Assembly: GCA_963706755.1 (NCBI GenBank)
Contig: CAVPNH010000016.1
Location: forward strand, 124,001-188,000
Source: RPQJ01 sp963706755
GTDB taxonomy: Bacteria; Pseudomonadota; Gammaproteobacteria; Steroidobacterales; Steroidobacteraceae
Reading direction: 5' to 3'
DNA length: 64,000 bases
In this document: piece by piece, positions 41,287 to 51,512 of the stretch
Layout of the letters: each line of letters opens with the position of its first letter
Numbering within the stretch: the stretch's first letter is position 1
Made by a program: the position numbers and the translations under genes
The notes under the pieces: model-generated
Databases searched by the model: none
What the model saw: only the letters and a program-made list of their open reading frames with translations
What the model was told of the DNA's origin: nothing

Positions 41287-41407
41287 GCGCTACTGGAAGC
41301 CCCGGTTCCAGGGCGGGGTGCCGCATCCGCGCAGCCCGGTACGGCGCCTCGCCGCCGGGCCCCGAGTTGATTGCCGCTTTGCAGCAAAGAATTCGATGGC
41401 CGCTTCA

Positions 41408-41456
41408 TTGACACGGCCGAGGTGGCCTGTGTAGATTCGGCCTTGAAAGCGCTTTC
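41408..41456 (+). promoter_or_regulatory. Promoter with perfect LacI-type operator upstream of the second module-array lipoprotein
   Basis: TTGACA (41408-41413), 18 bp, TAGATT (41432-41437), then the perfect palindrome GAAAGCGCTTTC (41445-41456). A second AGCGCT core (41463-41468) follows 15 bp further on. The rest of the 251-bp gap after eda shows no gene. Confidence 0.85.
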
Positions 41457-41537
41457 GGGGAGAGCGCTGTCTGCGCCAGCCACATCAAGAACGCTCCCCC
41501 GGCCGTCGCATCGAACAATGTATTCGGAGGCATACCG

Positions 41538-44500
41538 ATGAGTTTCTTCAAGCAGCTCACCTTGCTCGCTCTCACCATCGGTCTGGGCCTCAACCTTGCG
41601 GGGTGTCAGCCGTCCGACTCGAAGGCGAAGAAGCAACCGTCGCTCGTGTCGATCGCGTTCTCGCCTGCATCGGCGACCGTGATGATGAGCAGCACGCAAG
41701 CGCTCAGGGTCACGGGTACCTTCAGCAACAATTCGAGCCTCGACGTGACTTCGGCATCGTCGTTCGCCTCGTCCGACACGACCGTCGCAGTGGTCAGCTC
41801 TGCAGGTGTAGTGACGGGGGTAAGGGCTGGACCCGCGACGATCACCGCCACGTACGAGGCACTCGGCATCACCAAGACGGCGACGGCGACGATTACCGTC
41901 CCTCCGGCGACACTGGTGTCCATCGCGATCGCGCCGGCAGCGCCCACCCTGGCGCCGGGAGCCACGCAGCAGTTGACGGCCATCGGGACCTTTAACGAGG
42001 GCTCGACGGCGCCGCTCGCCGGCGTGACGTTCACTTCCTCCGCGGATGCCGTCGCGGAGGTGAGCGCCGCGGGGCTCGTGACGGCGCACGCCGACGGAGC
42101 CGCCATCATCACGGCCACGCATGCCGCCACTGGAAAGACCGCCACGACCGTCGTCACGGTCGCAGCCGGCGGCGGCGGTGGTGGCGGGTTCAGTACGCTC
42201 ACCTTCGACAACGCGGCACTAACTTACACGCTAACCGGCTTCGGCGGCGCCGAGGACAGCGCCGTCGTGGCCGACCCAATCGGGGGCGTCAACAAGGTGG
42301 TTAGGGTCGTGAAGTCGGCAGCGGCGGCGTCGTGGGCAGGCACCACGGTGTCGACCGGCGCAAATCAGTCGGTGGGAACGATCCCGTTCGATGCCGCCAA
42401 CACGCGGATCATGGTGCGGGTCTATTCGCCGGACGTGGGGATCCAGGTGAGGCTCAAGGTCGAGGACGCGGCGGACAACACCCATACGGTGGAGACCGAA
42501 GCGACCACCACGGTGGCTAACACCTGGGAAACCCTGATCTTCGACTTTGCAACGCCGGTGACTGGAACGGCGGCTCTCAACTTCACCTACACCTACGACA
42601 AGGTGTCGATCTTCTTCAACTTCGGCGTGACCGGCGCCGCGGCGGGCGCCAAGACCTATTACTTCGACGACGTGGCCTTCATCGGCGGCACGGGCGGTGG
42701 TGGTGGTGGCGGCGGCGGTGGTGGTGCGGGCTTCAGCACCATCACCTTCGACAACGCGTCGCTCACCTATACACTCACCGGCTTCGGCGGCGCGGAGGAC
42801 TCCACGGTGGTGGCCGACCCGGCGGGCGGCGCCAATCAGGTAACCAGGGTCGTGAAGTCGGCAGCGGCGGCGTCGTGGGCAGGCACCACGGTGTCTACCG
42901 GCCCGAATCAATCGGTTGGAATACTCCCGTTCGACGCGGCCAACACGCAGATGACGGTGCGCGTCTACTCGCCGCTCGCGGGCATCCCGGTGCGGCTCAA
43001 GGTGGAGGACGCGGCGGACAACACCCATACGGTGGAGACGGAAGCGACCACCACGGGGACCAATGCCTGGGAAACCCTGACGTTCAATTTCGCCAACCCG
43101 GCCACAGGGACGGCGGCACTGAACCCGGCCTTCACCTACAACAAGGTGTCGATCTTCTTCAACTTCGGCGCCGATGGCACGGCGAGTGGCGGGGCCCGAA
43201 CCTACTACTTCGACGACGTCGCCTTCATCGGCGGCACGGGCGGCGGTGGTGGTGGCGGCGGCGGTGGTGGCGGTGGCGGGTTCACCACTCTGACCTTCGA
43301 CAACGCGGCACTCACTTACACGTTGACCGGCTTCGGCGGCGCCGAGGACTCCACGGTGGTGGCCGACCCGACGGGCGGCGCCAATCAGGTAACCAGGGTC
43401 GTGAAGTCGGCAGCGGCGGCGTCGTGGGCAGGCACCACGGTGTCCACCGGCGCGAACCAGTCGGTCGGGAGAATCCCGCTCGATGCGGCCAACACGCGCA
43501 TGACGGTGCGGGTGTACTCACCGCTCGCCGGCATCCCGGTGCGACTCAAGCTCGAGGACGCGGCGGACAACACCCACACGGTCGAGACCGAAGCGACCAC
43601 CACGGGGACCAATGCCTGGGAGACGCTGACCTTCAACTTCGCCAACCAGGCACCTGGCACGGCGGCACTGAACCCGGCCTTCACCTACAACAAGGTGTCG
43701 ATCTTCTTCAACTTCGGCGCCGACGGCGCGGCGAGCGGCGGGGCCCGGACCTACTACTTCGACGACGTCGCCTTCATCGGCGGCACGGGCGGCGGTGGTG
43801 GTGGTGGAGGTGGCAGCTTCAGCACCCTCACCTTCGACAACGCGGCACTCACTTACACACTCACCGGCTTCGGCGGCGCCGAGGACTCGACGGTAGTGAC
43901 CGACCCGACCGGTGGCACGAACCAGGTGGCGCGGGTCGTGAAGTCGGCGACGGCCGAGCTGTGGGCTGGCACCACGGTCTCGACGGGGGCCAACAACTCG
44001 ATCGAGGCAATGCCGTTCGACGCGGCCAACACGCGCCTGACGGTGCGGGTCTATTCGCCGGACGTGGGGATCCAGGTGCGGTTGAAGCTCGAGGACGCAG
44101 CAAACCCGACTCACACGGTGGAGACCGAGGCCACTACCACGGTGGCCAATACCTGGGAAACGCTGACCTTCGACTTCGCGACCCCGGTCACCGGGACCGC
44201 GGCACTGAACCTTGCATACACGTACAACAAGGCGTCGATCTTCTTCAACTTCGGCGTCACCGGCGCCTTGGCGGGCGCCAAGACCTACTACTTCGACGAC
44301 CTGACCTTCATCGGCGGCACGGCGGGCGGTGGCGGCGGTGCAGGGACGTTCGCCACGATCACGTTCGACTCGGCCACGATCACTTACACGCTGACCGGCT
44401 TCGGCGGGGCCGAAGACGCCACGCTGGTGAGCGACCCCGCGGGCGGCATCAACATGGTGGCCAGGGTCGTGAAGTCGGCCACGGCCGAGCTGTGGGCGGG

Positions 44501-44849
44501 GACCACGGTGTCGACCGGCGCGAATCAGTCGGTCGGAACGATCCCGTTCAGCGCGACCCGGAAGATGATGTCGGTGCGGGTGTACTCGCCGGACGCCGGC
44601 ATTCACGTGCGGCTCAAGGTCGAGGACGCGACGGATCCAACCCGCTCGGTGGAGACCGAAGCAACCACCACGCTGGTTAACACCTGGGAGACGCTGACGT
44701 TCGACTTTGCCAACCAGGCCGCTGGTACAGCGGCTCTGAACCTGGCCTACACCTACAACAAGGTCTCGATCTTCTTCAACTTCGGCGTGACCGGCGCCGT
44801 GGCGGGCGCCAAGACCTACTACCTCGACGACGTGGTATTCCTGCCCTGA
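41538..44849 (+). CDS. Giant lipoprotein: two Big2-like domains plus five tandem jelly-roll (CBM-like) modules
   Basis: 1,103 aa. Lipoprotein signal MSFFKQLTLLALTIGLGLNL then AGC (Cys23); GGAGG lies 7 nt before the ATG. Residues ~35-120 and ~125-212 are bacterial Ig-like (Big2) domains (SIAFSPASATVMMSSTQALRV... GVVTGVRAGPATITATY; SIAIAPAAPTLAPGATQQLTA... GLVTAHADGAAIITATH). Five copies of the same module as in the 27.2-kb lipoprotein follow, separated by glycine linkers of up to ~15 residues. The Big2 stalk would hold the array away from the membrane. No catalytic domain. It has its own LacI-type operator. Glucan binding is inferred from context and module resemblance. Confidence 0.85.
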   Translation: MSFFKQLTLLALTIGLGLNLAGCQPSDSKAKKQPSLVSIAFSPASATVMMSSTQALRVTGTFSNNSSLDVTSASSFASSDTTVAVVSSAGVVTGVRAGPATITATYEALGITKTATATITVPPATLVSIAIAPAAPTLAPGATQQLTAIGTFNEGSTAPLAGVTFTSSADAVAEVSAAGLVTAHADGAAIITATHAATGKTATTVVTVAAGGGGGGGFSTLTFDNAALTYTLTGFGGAEDSAVVADPIGGVNKVVRVVKSAAAASWAGTTVSTGANQSVGTIPFDAANTRIMVRVYSPDVGIQVRLKVEDAADNTHTVETEATTTVANTWETLIFDFATPVTGTAALNFTYTYDKVSIFFNFGVTGAAAGAKTYYFDDVAFIGGTGGGGGGGGGGGAGFSTITFDNASLTYTLTGFGGAEDSTVVADPAGGANQVTRVVKSAAAASWAGTTVSTGPNQSVGILPFDAANTQMTVRVYSPLAGIPVRLKVEDAADNTHTVETEATTTGTNAWETLTFNFANPATGTAALNPAFTYNKVSIFFNFGADGTASGGARTYYFDDVAFIGGTGGGGGGGGGGGGGGFTTLTFDNAALTYTLTGFGGAEDSTVVADPTGGANQVTRVVKSAAAASWAGTTVSTGANQSVGRIPLDAANTRMTVRVYSPLAGIPVRLKLEDAADNTHTVETEATTTGTNAWETLTFNFANQAPGTAALNPAFTYNKVSIFFNFGADGAASGGARTYYFDDVAFIGGTGGGGGGGGGSFSTLTFDNAALTYTLTGFGGAEDSTVVTDPTGGTNQVARVVKSATAELWAGTTVSTGANNSIEAMPFDAANTRLTVRVYSPDVGIQVRLKLEDAANPTHTVETEATTTVANTWETLTFDFATPVTGTAALNLAYTYNKASIFFNFGVTGALAGAKTYYFDDLTFIGGTAGGGGGAGTFATITFDSATITYTLTGFGGAEDATLVSDPAGGINMVARVVKSATAELWAGTTVSTGANQSVGTIPFSATRKMMSVRVYSPDAGIHVRLKVEDATDPTRSVETEATTTLVNTWETLTFDFANQAAGTAALNLAYTYNKVSIFFNFGVTGAVAGAKTYYLDDVVFLP
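42189..44846 (+). repeat. Five in-frame tandem ~0.54-kb repeats
   Basis: Unit starts at 42189, 42732, 43281, 43818 and 44349; periods 543, 549, 537 and 531 bp, all multiples of three. Units 2 and 3 share long identical stretches (for example the ~70 bases after GGCGGCGCCAATCAGG). The sequence ITYTLTGFGGAED at each unit start is the same module as in the 27.4-30.5 kb array, so 11 copies occur in 17.5 kb. Confidence 0.95.
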
Positions 44850-44865
44850 CCTCGGCCGGATCCCC

Positions 44866-44891
44866 GGCCGGCTCCGTTCGCGGAGCCGGCC
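44866..44891. terminator. Hairpin with TTCG loop between convergent genes
   Basis: An 11-bp perfect stem GGCCGGCTCCG / CGGAGCCGGCC closes on TTCG. It lies 17 bp past the stop of the second array lipoprotein and before the convergent GH30 stop, so it could serve both strands. No long T-run follows. Confidence 0.65.
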
Positions 44892-44934
44892 TTCGGGGGC
44901 TCGGCAGCGCGCATCAGCCTCGGCGTCTCCCGCC

Positions 44935-46388
44935 TCAGGCCACGTAGGTAGCGATCGAACGCGGCGGCAGTTCGATTACGCCGTCTGCGTCCCGTCGATG
45001 CGCAGCGCAAATCTCAGCGGTTGCTCGGTGCGGTTCATGACGATGGTGGCGATCGAGCCGTCGGGATTCACGAACGAGGCCGCCTCGAGGTCCTGCCGGC
45101 CGGTGGTGCACAGCACCCGTCGCGCACCCGGCTTCACGAACCGGGCGAAGTGCCCGAGGTAGTAGTACGAACTCTCCAGCGAGAACGTATTGGACGAGGC
45201 GTCCGCGAGGATCGGCGCGCTGCAGAAATTGCCGACGTGGTTCGGGCCGCCCTGGCCGTCGAGCAGCAGGTTCCAGTCGATCCAGCCCACGGTCCAGCGA
45301 TTGAGATCGTTGATCATCGAGCGCGCGTAACGCTCGCCGAGGTCCCAGGAACCGTGGTGGGGCCCGCCTTCCTGGCAGCCCTCGGTGAAGAGCAGTTGCT
45401 TGTCGGGCCAGGCGTCGTGGACCTGCTGGACGTGGTCGAAGCAGTCCTCGCCGTACCAGTGGAATCCCGTGCCCCAGACGTAGCGTGCCGCATCCGGGTC
45501 CGAATACACGGTGCGCGCGCGCTCGACCATGAGATCGCGGTTGTGATCCCAGATGACGATCCTGACGTGGCCGAGGCGGGCCGCCTCGAGCTCGGGACCG
45601 AGGAAGTCGCGCACGAAATCGCGTTCCTCCTCGGCGGTGTAGATGCACGAGTCCCAGCGCTGCATGGCTGCGGGCTCGTTCTGCACCGAGACGCCCCAGA
45701 TGGGCACGCCCTCGGCCTCGTACGCCTCGATGAAGCGCACGTAGCAGCGCGCCCAGGCGCGACGGTACTCGGCGCGGAGCATTCCGCCGCCGTTCATCTC
45801 GCCGTTCGTCTTCATCCACGCCGGCGGGCTCCAGGGCGATGCGAGCAGCTTGATCGGCCCGCGGGCAACACGTTGTGCCGCCTTGATGAAGGGCAGGAGC
45901 GCCTGCCGGTCACGTTCAATGCTGAAGCTCGCGAGGTCGACGTCACCCGGCTGCTCGACGTGCGAGTAGTTGCCGAGCGCGAAATCGCAACTGCCCATGT
46001 GCACCCGGCACAGTGAATAGCCGTGGCCGCGGTCCCGGTCGAAATAGGCCTCGAGCAGTTCCTCGCGCCGCGCAACGCCGAGCGACAGCCAGTTCACGGC
46101 CGCGGCTTCGGTGAATGCGCCGCCGAATCCCTCGATCACCTGGAAGCGGCTGGCCGGTGTCGATGACACGGACGGCAGGTCGGGCTCGCCGGCGTCGTGG
46201 CCGAGCATGGGCTGCTCGGTCAGTCGGGCTCCGCTATCGCGAGCGGTGAGAAAGCAGCGGATCCGTGCGGCCGAGGTCATGGGTGGCATGGTAACCGCGC
46301 GCACCGGGCTCAATGCCGCGGCGATTCCGGCCGCGAGCGAAGTCACGATCACCTGGCGCCGCGTCGTGGCCGAGGTCATGGGTGGCAC
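44935..46388 (-). CDS. GH30 family glycoside hydrolase, exported; frameshift near the C-terminus
   Basis: ~483 aa. FQVIEGFGGAFTEAAA opens the catalytic barrel; acid/base Glu is in WGVSVQNEPAAMQRW and nucleophile Glu in LLFTEGCQEGG, the GH30 pair. GH30 includes beta-1,6-glucanases and glucosylceramidases; beta-1,6 cleavage would suit laminarin branches (inference). The N-terminus TTRRQVIVTSLAAGIAAALSPVRA is a twin-arginine-like signal. A frameshift near 44985 cuts the frame at a TAA; the natural end GVIELPPRSIATYVA with stop at 44935 is in another frame. GTG 46388 and ATG 46379 both lack a clear ribosome site. Only 24 bp separate it from the nuoN stop upstream. Confidence 0.85.
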
Positions 46389-46396
46389 GGTAACCG
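46269..46396 (-). repeat. 29-bp direct repeats flanking the GH30 signal peptide
   Basis: GGCCGAGGTCATGGGTGGCA plus TGGTAACCG at 46269-46297 recurs at 46368-46396 with one mismatch. The offset is 99 bp, exactly 33 codons, and both copies are read in the same frame (the residues MPPMTSA appear twice). The signal peptide lies between the copies. Confidence 0.8.
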
Positions 46397-46412
46397 GGAC
46401 GGGCTGCCCGTG

Positions 46413-47799
46413 CTACAGCAGGTTCAGGAACCACCCCGGGAACACGGCGAGCAATACGGCAGGCACCAGGCACAGCATGCTTGCGACGAAGGCGAAGCGC
46501 CGCTCGCGCCCATGGGCCGCGGCGGGATCCGTCGCGCCCATGAACATGTACTGGATCACCCGCAGGTAGAAGTAGATGCCGAGGTAGCTCGCCACGAGGC
46601 CGAGTACCGCGTACATCGTGTAGCCGGCGGCGACCACGTTGCGGAACACCAGGAACTTGGCCACGAAGCCGGGCAGCGGCGGCAGGCCCGCGAGCGACAG
46701 CATCGCGACCGCGATCATCACGGCGGCAAAGGGCTTGCGCTGGTAGAGGCCCTTGAACGCGTCGAGGCGGTCGTGCGTGGTGTCGTCCGCGCCCCGTGGC
46801 AGGGCCGGCAAACGCGAGCAGGTTCATGAGGCCGTACGCCACGAGGTAGAACACGATCGCCTCGTAACGGCCTTCACCGGCGCCCAGGAAGGCATAGAAC
46901 AGGTAGCCCGCGTGGGCGATGGACGAGTACGCGATCATGCGCCGGAAGCTCGTCTGGCGGATCGCGGCGATGTTGCCCCAGGCCATCGAGACGAGCGGCA
47001 AGGCCGCGAGCAGCGCGGCCATGGGCCCCGAAAGGGCGGCGGTGGAGAACAGGCGCAGTGCCGCGAGCAGCACGCCCGCCTTGATGACCGTGGCCATGTA
47101 GGCGGTGACTGGCACGCTCGCGCCCTCGTAGGCGTCGGGCGCCCAGGCGTGCAGGGGCACGATCGCCGCCTTCAGGAACAGCGCGGCGATGATGAGTGCC
47201 GCGCCCGCGGCGGCGAGGGTGTCCGCCGAGCCGAGCGCCGAGCCGAACAGCGTGAGGTCCAGCGATGCACCCCAGCCGTAGAGCAGCGACACGCCCATGA
47301 GCAGCGTCGCGGTCGCGGTGCCGCCGAGCACGAGGTACTTGAGCGCCGCCTCGGTGCTCTCGGGGCGCAGGAAGCCGAGCAGGACCAGCACGTAGACCGG
47401 CAGCGACATGATCTCGAGGCCGAGGAACAGCGTCGCGAAGCTGTCGGAGGACACGAGCAGGCAGGCGCCGTACAGCGAGGCCAGCAGCAGCACGTAGTAG
47501 CGGCCTTCCTCGAAGTCGTCCCGGGAGACGAGCAGCACGGGCAGCGCGAACGCGAGCAGCACCACCTTGGACAGCGCGCCCGCGGCATTGATCGAGTAGT
47601 GCCCCGGGAACGGCGCGCCCGCGTAGCCGGTGCAGGTGAGCCAGAGGGCCGCCAGGCCGGCCACGACCAGCGTGGCAACCGCCAGCAGGAACCCGCCTCG
47701 CTCGCGGCCCGTGTAGATCTCGAGTCCGAGGAGCAGCAGCATGCCGAGCAGCAGCACGTGCTCGGGCAGCATCGCGGTCAGGACGTCTTGCCAGTTCAC
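46413..47799 (-). CDS. nuoN: NADH-quinone oxidoreductase subunit N, one frameshift
   Basis: Antiporter-like proton-channel subunit of complex I, ~461 aa after joining. Hydrophobic throughout; LFLKAAIVPLHAWAPDAYEGASVPVTAYMA holds the Lys-containing broken helix, and NIAAIRQTSFRRMIAYSSIAHAGY is the family hallmark. The frame breaks near 46808: LLAFAGPAT should read LLAFA followed by LPRGADDTTHDRLDAFKGL, as in the downstream frame. An essential-type gene with a single indel and otherwise perfect conservation argues for a sequence error. Last nuo gene; ATG overlaps the nuoM stop. Confidence 0.92.
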
Positions 47800-49337
47800 G
47801 GCGTACCCTCATCAACGACGTGGCTGGCAAGCGTGAGTTCGCGGAACTCGCGCGCGGCCAGTTCGGTCCTGGAGAGCGGTCCCTGCGGGAAGAGGCCGAG
47901 CCAGAAGATCGAGGCGACGAAGGCCAGCAGGATGAGCTTCTCACGGGCGTCGAGGTCCACGAGCGGCTGGTGCGGGGCCTTTTCCTTGCCGAACAGGAAG
48001 CGCTGCGCGAACCAGAGCATGTAGAGCGCGCCGAGCACCACGCCGGTGACGGCGATGACCGCAAGCCAGAGCGGCAGCGAATACCCCGCCTCGTGCAGCG
48101 GCCACGCGGCGTTGAATGCGCCCATGAGCGCCATGAACTCGCCCGTGAACCCGCTGGTCGTCGGCAGGCCGATCGAGGCGAGCGTGAGGATCGCGAAGAA
48201 CACCGAGTAGACGGGCAGGAGCTTCGCGAGGCCGCCGTACGCCGCGAGGTCGCGCGTGTGGCAGCGCTCGTAGATCATGCCGACCATGGTGAACAGCCCG
48301 CCCGCGACCAGCCCGTGGCTCACCATCTGCACGATCGCGCCCTGGATGCCGAGCAGGTCGAGGCTCGCGAGACCCAGCATCACGTAGCCCAGGTGACTGA
48401 TCGAGGAGTAGGCGATGATCTTCTTGATGTCGGTCTGCACGAGCGCGAGGCAGGCGCCGTAGACGATGCTTATCACGGCGAGCGTCATGATCGCGGGCGT
48501 GAACGCGCGGGCCGCGTCCGGGAACAGCGGGAAGCCGAGCTTCATGAAGCCGTACGTTCCCATCTTCAGCAGCACGCCGGCCAGGATCACCGAGCCCGCG
48601 GTCGGCGCCTCGACGTGCGCGTCGGGGAGCCAGGTGTGCAGCGGTACCATCGGGACCTTGATGGCGAAGGACAGCGCGAAGGCCGCGAACAGCCACGACT
48701 GCGCCCCGAGCGGCAGCTGGTTGCGGTAGAGGTCCGCGAACGCGAAGGTCGTGACGCCGGAGGTGGTCTTCAGCGAGTAGACCAGGTAGATCACCGCCGC
48801 CAGCATCAGGATGCTGCCGAAGGCGGTGTAGAGCACGAACTTGAGGGTCGCGTAGATGCGCCGCGCGCCGCCCCAGATGCCGATGATCAGGAACATCGGG
48901 ATCAGCATCGCTTCCCAGAAGACGTAGAACAGGAACAGGTCCTGCGCGAGGAACGTGCCCAGCATCGCGAACTGGATGAAGAACACCATCGCGTAGAAGA
49001 GCTTCACGTCCTTCTGGATGGCTGCGAACGCCCCCGCGACGACGAGCGGGCCCAGGAACGTGGTGAGGGTCACGAGCAGCACGTTGTAGCCGTCGAGGCC
49101 GATGCGGTAGCCGATGCCCCACTCGCGGATCCAGGGCAGGTCGGTGGCGAACTGCAGCCCCGGTTGCGACGGGTCGAAGCGCGCGTACAGCCAGGCGCCG
49201 AGCGCGAACTGCAGCAGCATCAGGCCGAGCGAGATGCTGCGCACCAGGCCGTCGGCGCCGCGCGGCGCGCGGGCGATGGCCAGCATTCCGAGCACCGGCA
49301 GCCAGAGCAGGAGGTTGAGCACGGTTGCGTCAGCCAT
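47796..49337 (-). CDS. nuoM: NADH-quinone oxidoreductase subunit M
   Basis: 513-aa membrane subunit of complex I with ~14 helices. GYRIGLDGYNVLLVTLTTFLGP near residue 80, LLFYVFWEAMLIPMF-type helix (FLFYVFWEAMLIPMF), FAIKVPMVPLHTWLPDAHVEAPTAGSV (key Lys), and TDIKKIIAYSSISHLGYV are diagnostic. Start ATG 49337 gives the standard N-terminus; a longer frame overlaps nuoL. Intact. Confidence 0.96.
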   Translation of the reverse strand: MADATVLNLLLWLPVLGMLAIARAPRGADGLVRSISLGLMLLQFALGAWLYARFDPSQPGLQFATDLPWIREWGIGYRIGLDGYNVLLVTLTTFLGPLVVAGAFAAIQKDVKLFYAMVFFIQFAMLGTFLAQDLFLFYVFWEAMLIPMFLIIGIWGGARRIYATLKFVLYTAFGSILMLAAVIYLVYSLKTTSGVTTFAFADLYRNQLPLGAQSWLFAAFALSFAIKVPMVPLHTWLPDAHVEAPTAGSVILAGVLLKMGTYGFMKLGFPLFPDAARAFTPAIMTLAVISIVYGACLALVQTDIKKIIAYSSISHLGYVMLGLASLDLLGIQGAIVQMVSHGLVAGGLFTMVGMIYERCHTRDLAAYGGLAKLLPVYSVFFAILTLASIGLPTTSGFTGEFMALMGAFNAAWPLHEAGYSLPLWLAVIAVTGVVLGALYMLWFAQRFLFGKEKAPHQPLVDLDAREKLILLAFVASIFWLGLFPQGPLSRTELAAREFRELTLASHVVDEGTP

Positions 49338-51207
49338 GGCCGAGCACCCAGCCGAGGCAGGCGACGACACCGATCACCGCGAGGACCACGTAGAACTGCA
49401 GGTTGCCGGTCTCGACGCGCGAGAGCCGCCCGGCGGCGCGCTGCGCGAGCGCGGCGAGGCCGTTCAGCGAGCCGTCGATCAGGAACCTGTCGCCCACGCC
49501 GAGGAAGATGCGGTCGGAGATCCAGTGCAGCGGCCGGTAGAGCACCGCCTCGTACAGTTCGTCCACGTAGTACTTCCCGGAGAGCAGGCGATGGAGCCGC
49601 GGAAACCGCGCGGCGAGCGTGTCGGCCCGGGCGAGCCCGCCACGGTAGACGTAGACGGCACCCGCGAGGCCGAGCGCCGCGAGCACCACCGACAGCACGA
49701 TGAGCGGCTTCTCGTAGTGCTCGAGCGACTCCTGTGCCCGCGCCATCGGCAGCAGCGGCTCGAGGAAGTGCGGGATCGAGATGAAGCCGCCGACGGCCGA
49801 GAGGATCGCGAGCACGACCAGCACGCCCGTCATCGAGAGCGGCGATTCGTGCACGTGGTGCTCGGCCTCGTGCGTCATGCGCGAAGGCGTGAGGAACGTC
49901 ACCCACAGCAGCCGGAACATGTAGAAGGCGGTCATCAGGGCCGTGAAGCACATCACGAGCCACAGCAGGGTCGAGCCGCCGGTCTCGCTCGAGAAGGCGA
50001 ACCAGAGGATCTCGTCCTTGGAGAAGAAGCCCGCGAGCGGCGGGATGCCGGCGATGGCGGCCGTCGCCACTGCAAAGGTGACGAAGGTGACCGGGATCTT
50101 CCGCGCGAGGCCGCCCATCCTGCGGATGTCCTGCTCGCCCGACATCGCGTGGATCACGCTGCCAGCCCCCAGGAACAGGCATGCCTTGAAAAATGCGTGC
50201 GTGTAGAGGTGGAAGACCGCGACGCCGTAGGCGCCCACGCCGAGCGCGACGAACATGAAGCCGAGCTGCGAGAGCGTCGAATAGGCGAGGACCTTCTTGA
50301 TGTCGGTCTGCGTGATCGCGACGGTCGCGGCGAAGAACGCGGTGGCCGCACCGATCACCGCGATCAGCTGCGAGGCCTCCGGCGCGTGTGCGTAGATGCC
50401 GTTCAGCCGCGCGACGAGGTACACGCCCGCGGTGACCATGGTCGCGGCGTGGATCAGCGCGGAGACCGGTGTCGGACCCGCCATCGCGTCCGGCAGCCAC
50501 ACGTGCAGGGGGATCTGCGCGCTCTTACCCATCGCGCCGATGAAGAGCAGCACGCCCACCAGGCTGGCCGACACCGCCGGCATCACCGGCGCGTTGAACG
50601 CAGCGTTGATGCTGTCCATGTCCAGCGTGCCGAGCACGTGGTACAGCAGGAACATGCCGAGCAGGAAGCCGGCGTCACCCACGCGGTTGGTGATGAACGC
50701 TTTCTTGCCCGCGGCCGCCTTCTCCGGGTCCTCGAACCAGAAGCCGATCAGCAGGTAGGAGGCGAGGCCGACGCCTTCCCAGCCGACGAAAGTCACGAGC
50801 AGCGAGCGGCCGAGCACCAGCAGCAGCATGAAGAACAGGAACAGGTTGAGGTACGCGAAGTAGCGCGCGTAGCTCGCGTCGTCCTTCATGTAGCCCGTGG
50901 AGTACACGTGGATCAGCGATCCCACGCCCGTGACGATCAGCGTCATCACGGCGCTCAGGCGGTCGAAGTAGAAGCCGATGTCGAAGCTCGTGCCGCCGAC
51001 CACGGCCCAGGTGTAGGCGGTCTCGAGCAGCGCCGCCCCGTCGCCGCCCTGCAGCTGCAGGAAGCAGCGCACCGCGGCCGCGAACGCCAGGACCGGCAGG
51101 CCGCAGCCCACGAGGCTGACGAAGGTCTTGCCGGCGCGCGGACCGATGAGGCCGTTCAGCAGGAAGCCGGCGAGCGGCAGGAGCACGATGAGCGTGAGCA
51201 GGTTCAT
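49330..51207 (-). CDS. nuoL: NADH-quinone oxidoreductase subunit L
   Basis: 625-aa proton-pumping subunit with the long lateral helix at the C-terminus (REVETG... YVVLAVIGVVACLGWVLGHG in the last ~40 residues). Marks: YMKDDASYARYFAYLNLFLFFMLLLV, GWEGVGLASYLLIGFWF, KSAQIPLHVWLPDAMAGPTPVSALIHAATMV, TDIKKVLAYSTLSQLGFM. ATG at 51207; 2-bp gap to nuoK. Intact. Confidence 0.96.
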   Translation of the reverse strand: MNLLTLIVLLPLAGFLLNGLIGPRAGKTFVSLVGCGLPVLAFAAAVRCFLQLQGGDGAALLETAYTWAVVGGTSFDIGFYFDRLSAVMTLIVTGVGSLIHVYSTGYMKDDASYARYFAYLNLFLFFMLLLVLGRSLLVTFVGWEGVGLASYLLIGFWFEDPEKAAAGKKAFITNRVGDAGFLLGMFLLYHVLGTLDMDSINAAFNAPVMPAVSASLVGVLLFIGAMGKSAQIPLHVWLPDAMAGPTPVSALIHAATMVTAGVYLVARLNGIYAHAPEASQLIAVIGAATAFFAATVAITQTDIKKVLAYSTLSQLGFMFVALGVGAYGVAVFHLYTHAFFKACLFLGAGSVIHAMSGEQDIRRMGGLARKIPVTFVTFAVATAAIAGIPPLAGFFSKDEILWFAFSSETGGSTLLWLVMCFTALMTAFYMFRLLWVTFLTPSRMTHEAEHHVHESPLSMTGVLVVLAILSAVGGFISIPHFLEPLLPMARAQESLEHYEKPLIVLSVVLAALGLAGAVYVYRGGLARADTLAARFPRLHRLLSGKYYVDELYEAVLYRPLHWISDRIFLGVGDRFLIDGSLNGLAALAQRAAGRLSRVETGNLQFYVVLAVIGVVACLGWVLGHG

Positions 51208-51209
51208 GG

Positions 51210-51512
51210 TCAGCCCTTGAGCTCCCCGTAGGCCCCGACGTCGAGTGTGTGCCGCTGGCGCGACAGGAGCAGCACGATCGGGATGGCGATGCCGATCTCG
51301 GCCGCGGCGACCACGAAGATCAGGAACACCAGCACCGCGCCCGCGACCGTGGCCGACTGTGCGGCGAAGGTCACGAGGCTCAGGATCACGCCGTTCAGCA
51401 TCAGCTCCATGCACATGAGCATCACGAGCGCGTTGCGGCGCACGATCACGCCTACGAGCCCGAGCGCGAACAGCCCGATGCTGGCGAGGAGCAGCAGCTG
51501 GGCGTTATCCAT
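51210..51512 (-). CDS. nuoK: NADH-quinone oxidoreductase subunit K
   Basis: 100-aa, three-helix subunit. MELMLNGVILSLVTFA carries the conserved Glu in helix 2 and AAEIGIAIPIVLLL the Glu in helix 3, both part of the proton path. Start ATG 51512 gives the family length and overlaps the nuoJ stop region. Confidence 0.95.
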   Translation of the reverse strand: MDNAQLLLLASIGLFALGLVGVIVRRNALVMLMCMELMLNGVILSLVTFAAQSATVAGAVLVFLIFVVAAAEIGIAIPIVLLLSRQRHTLDVGAYGELKG

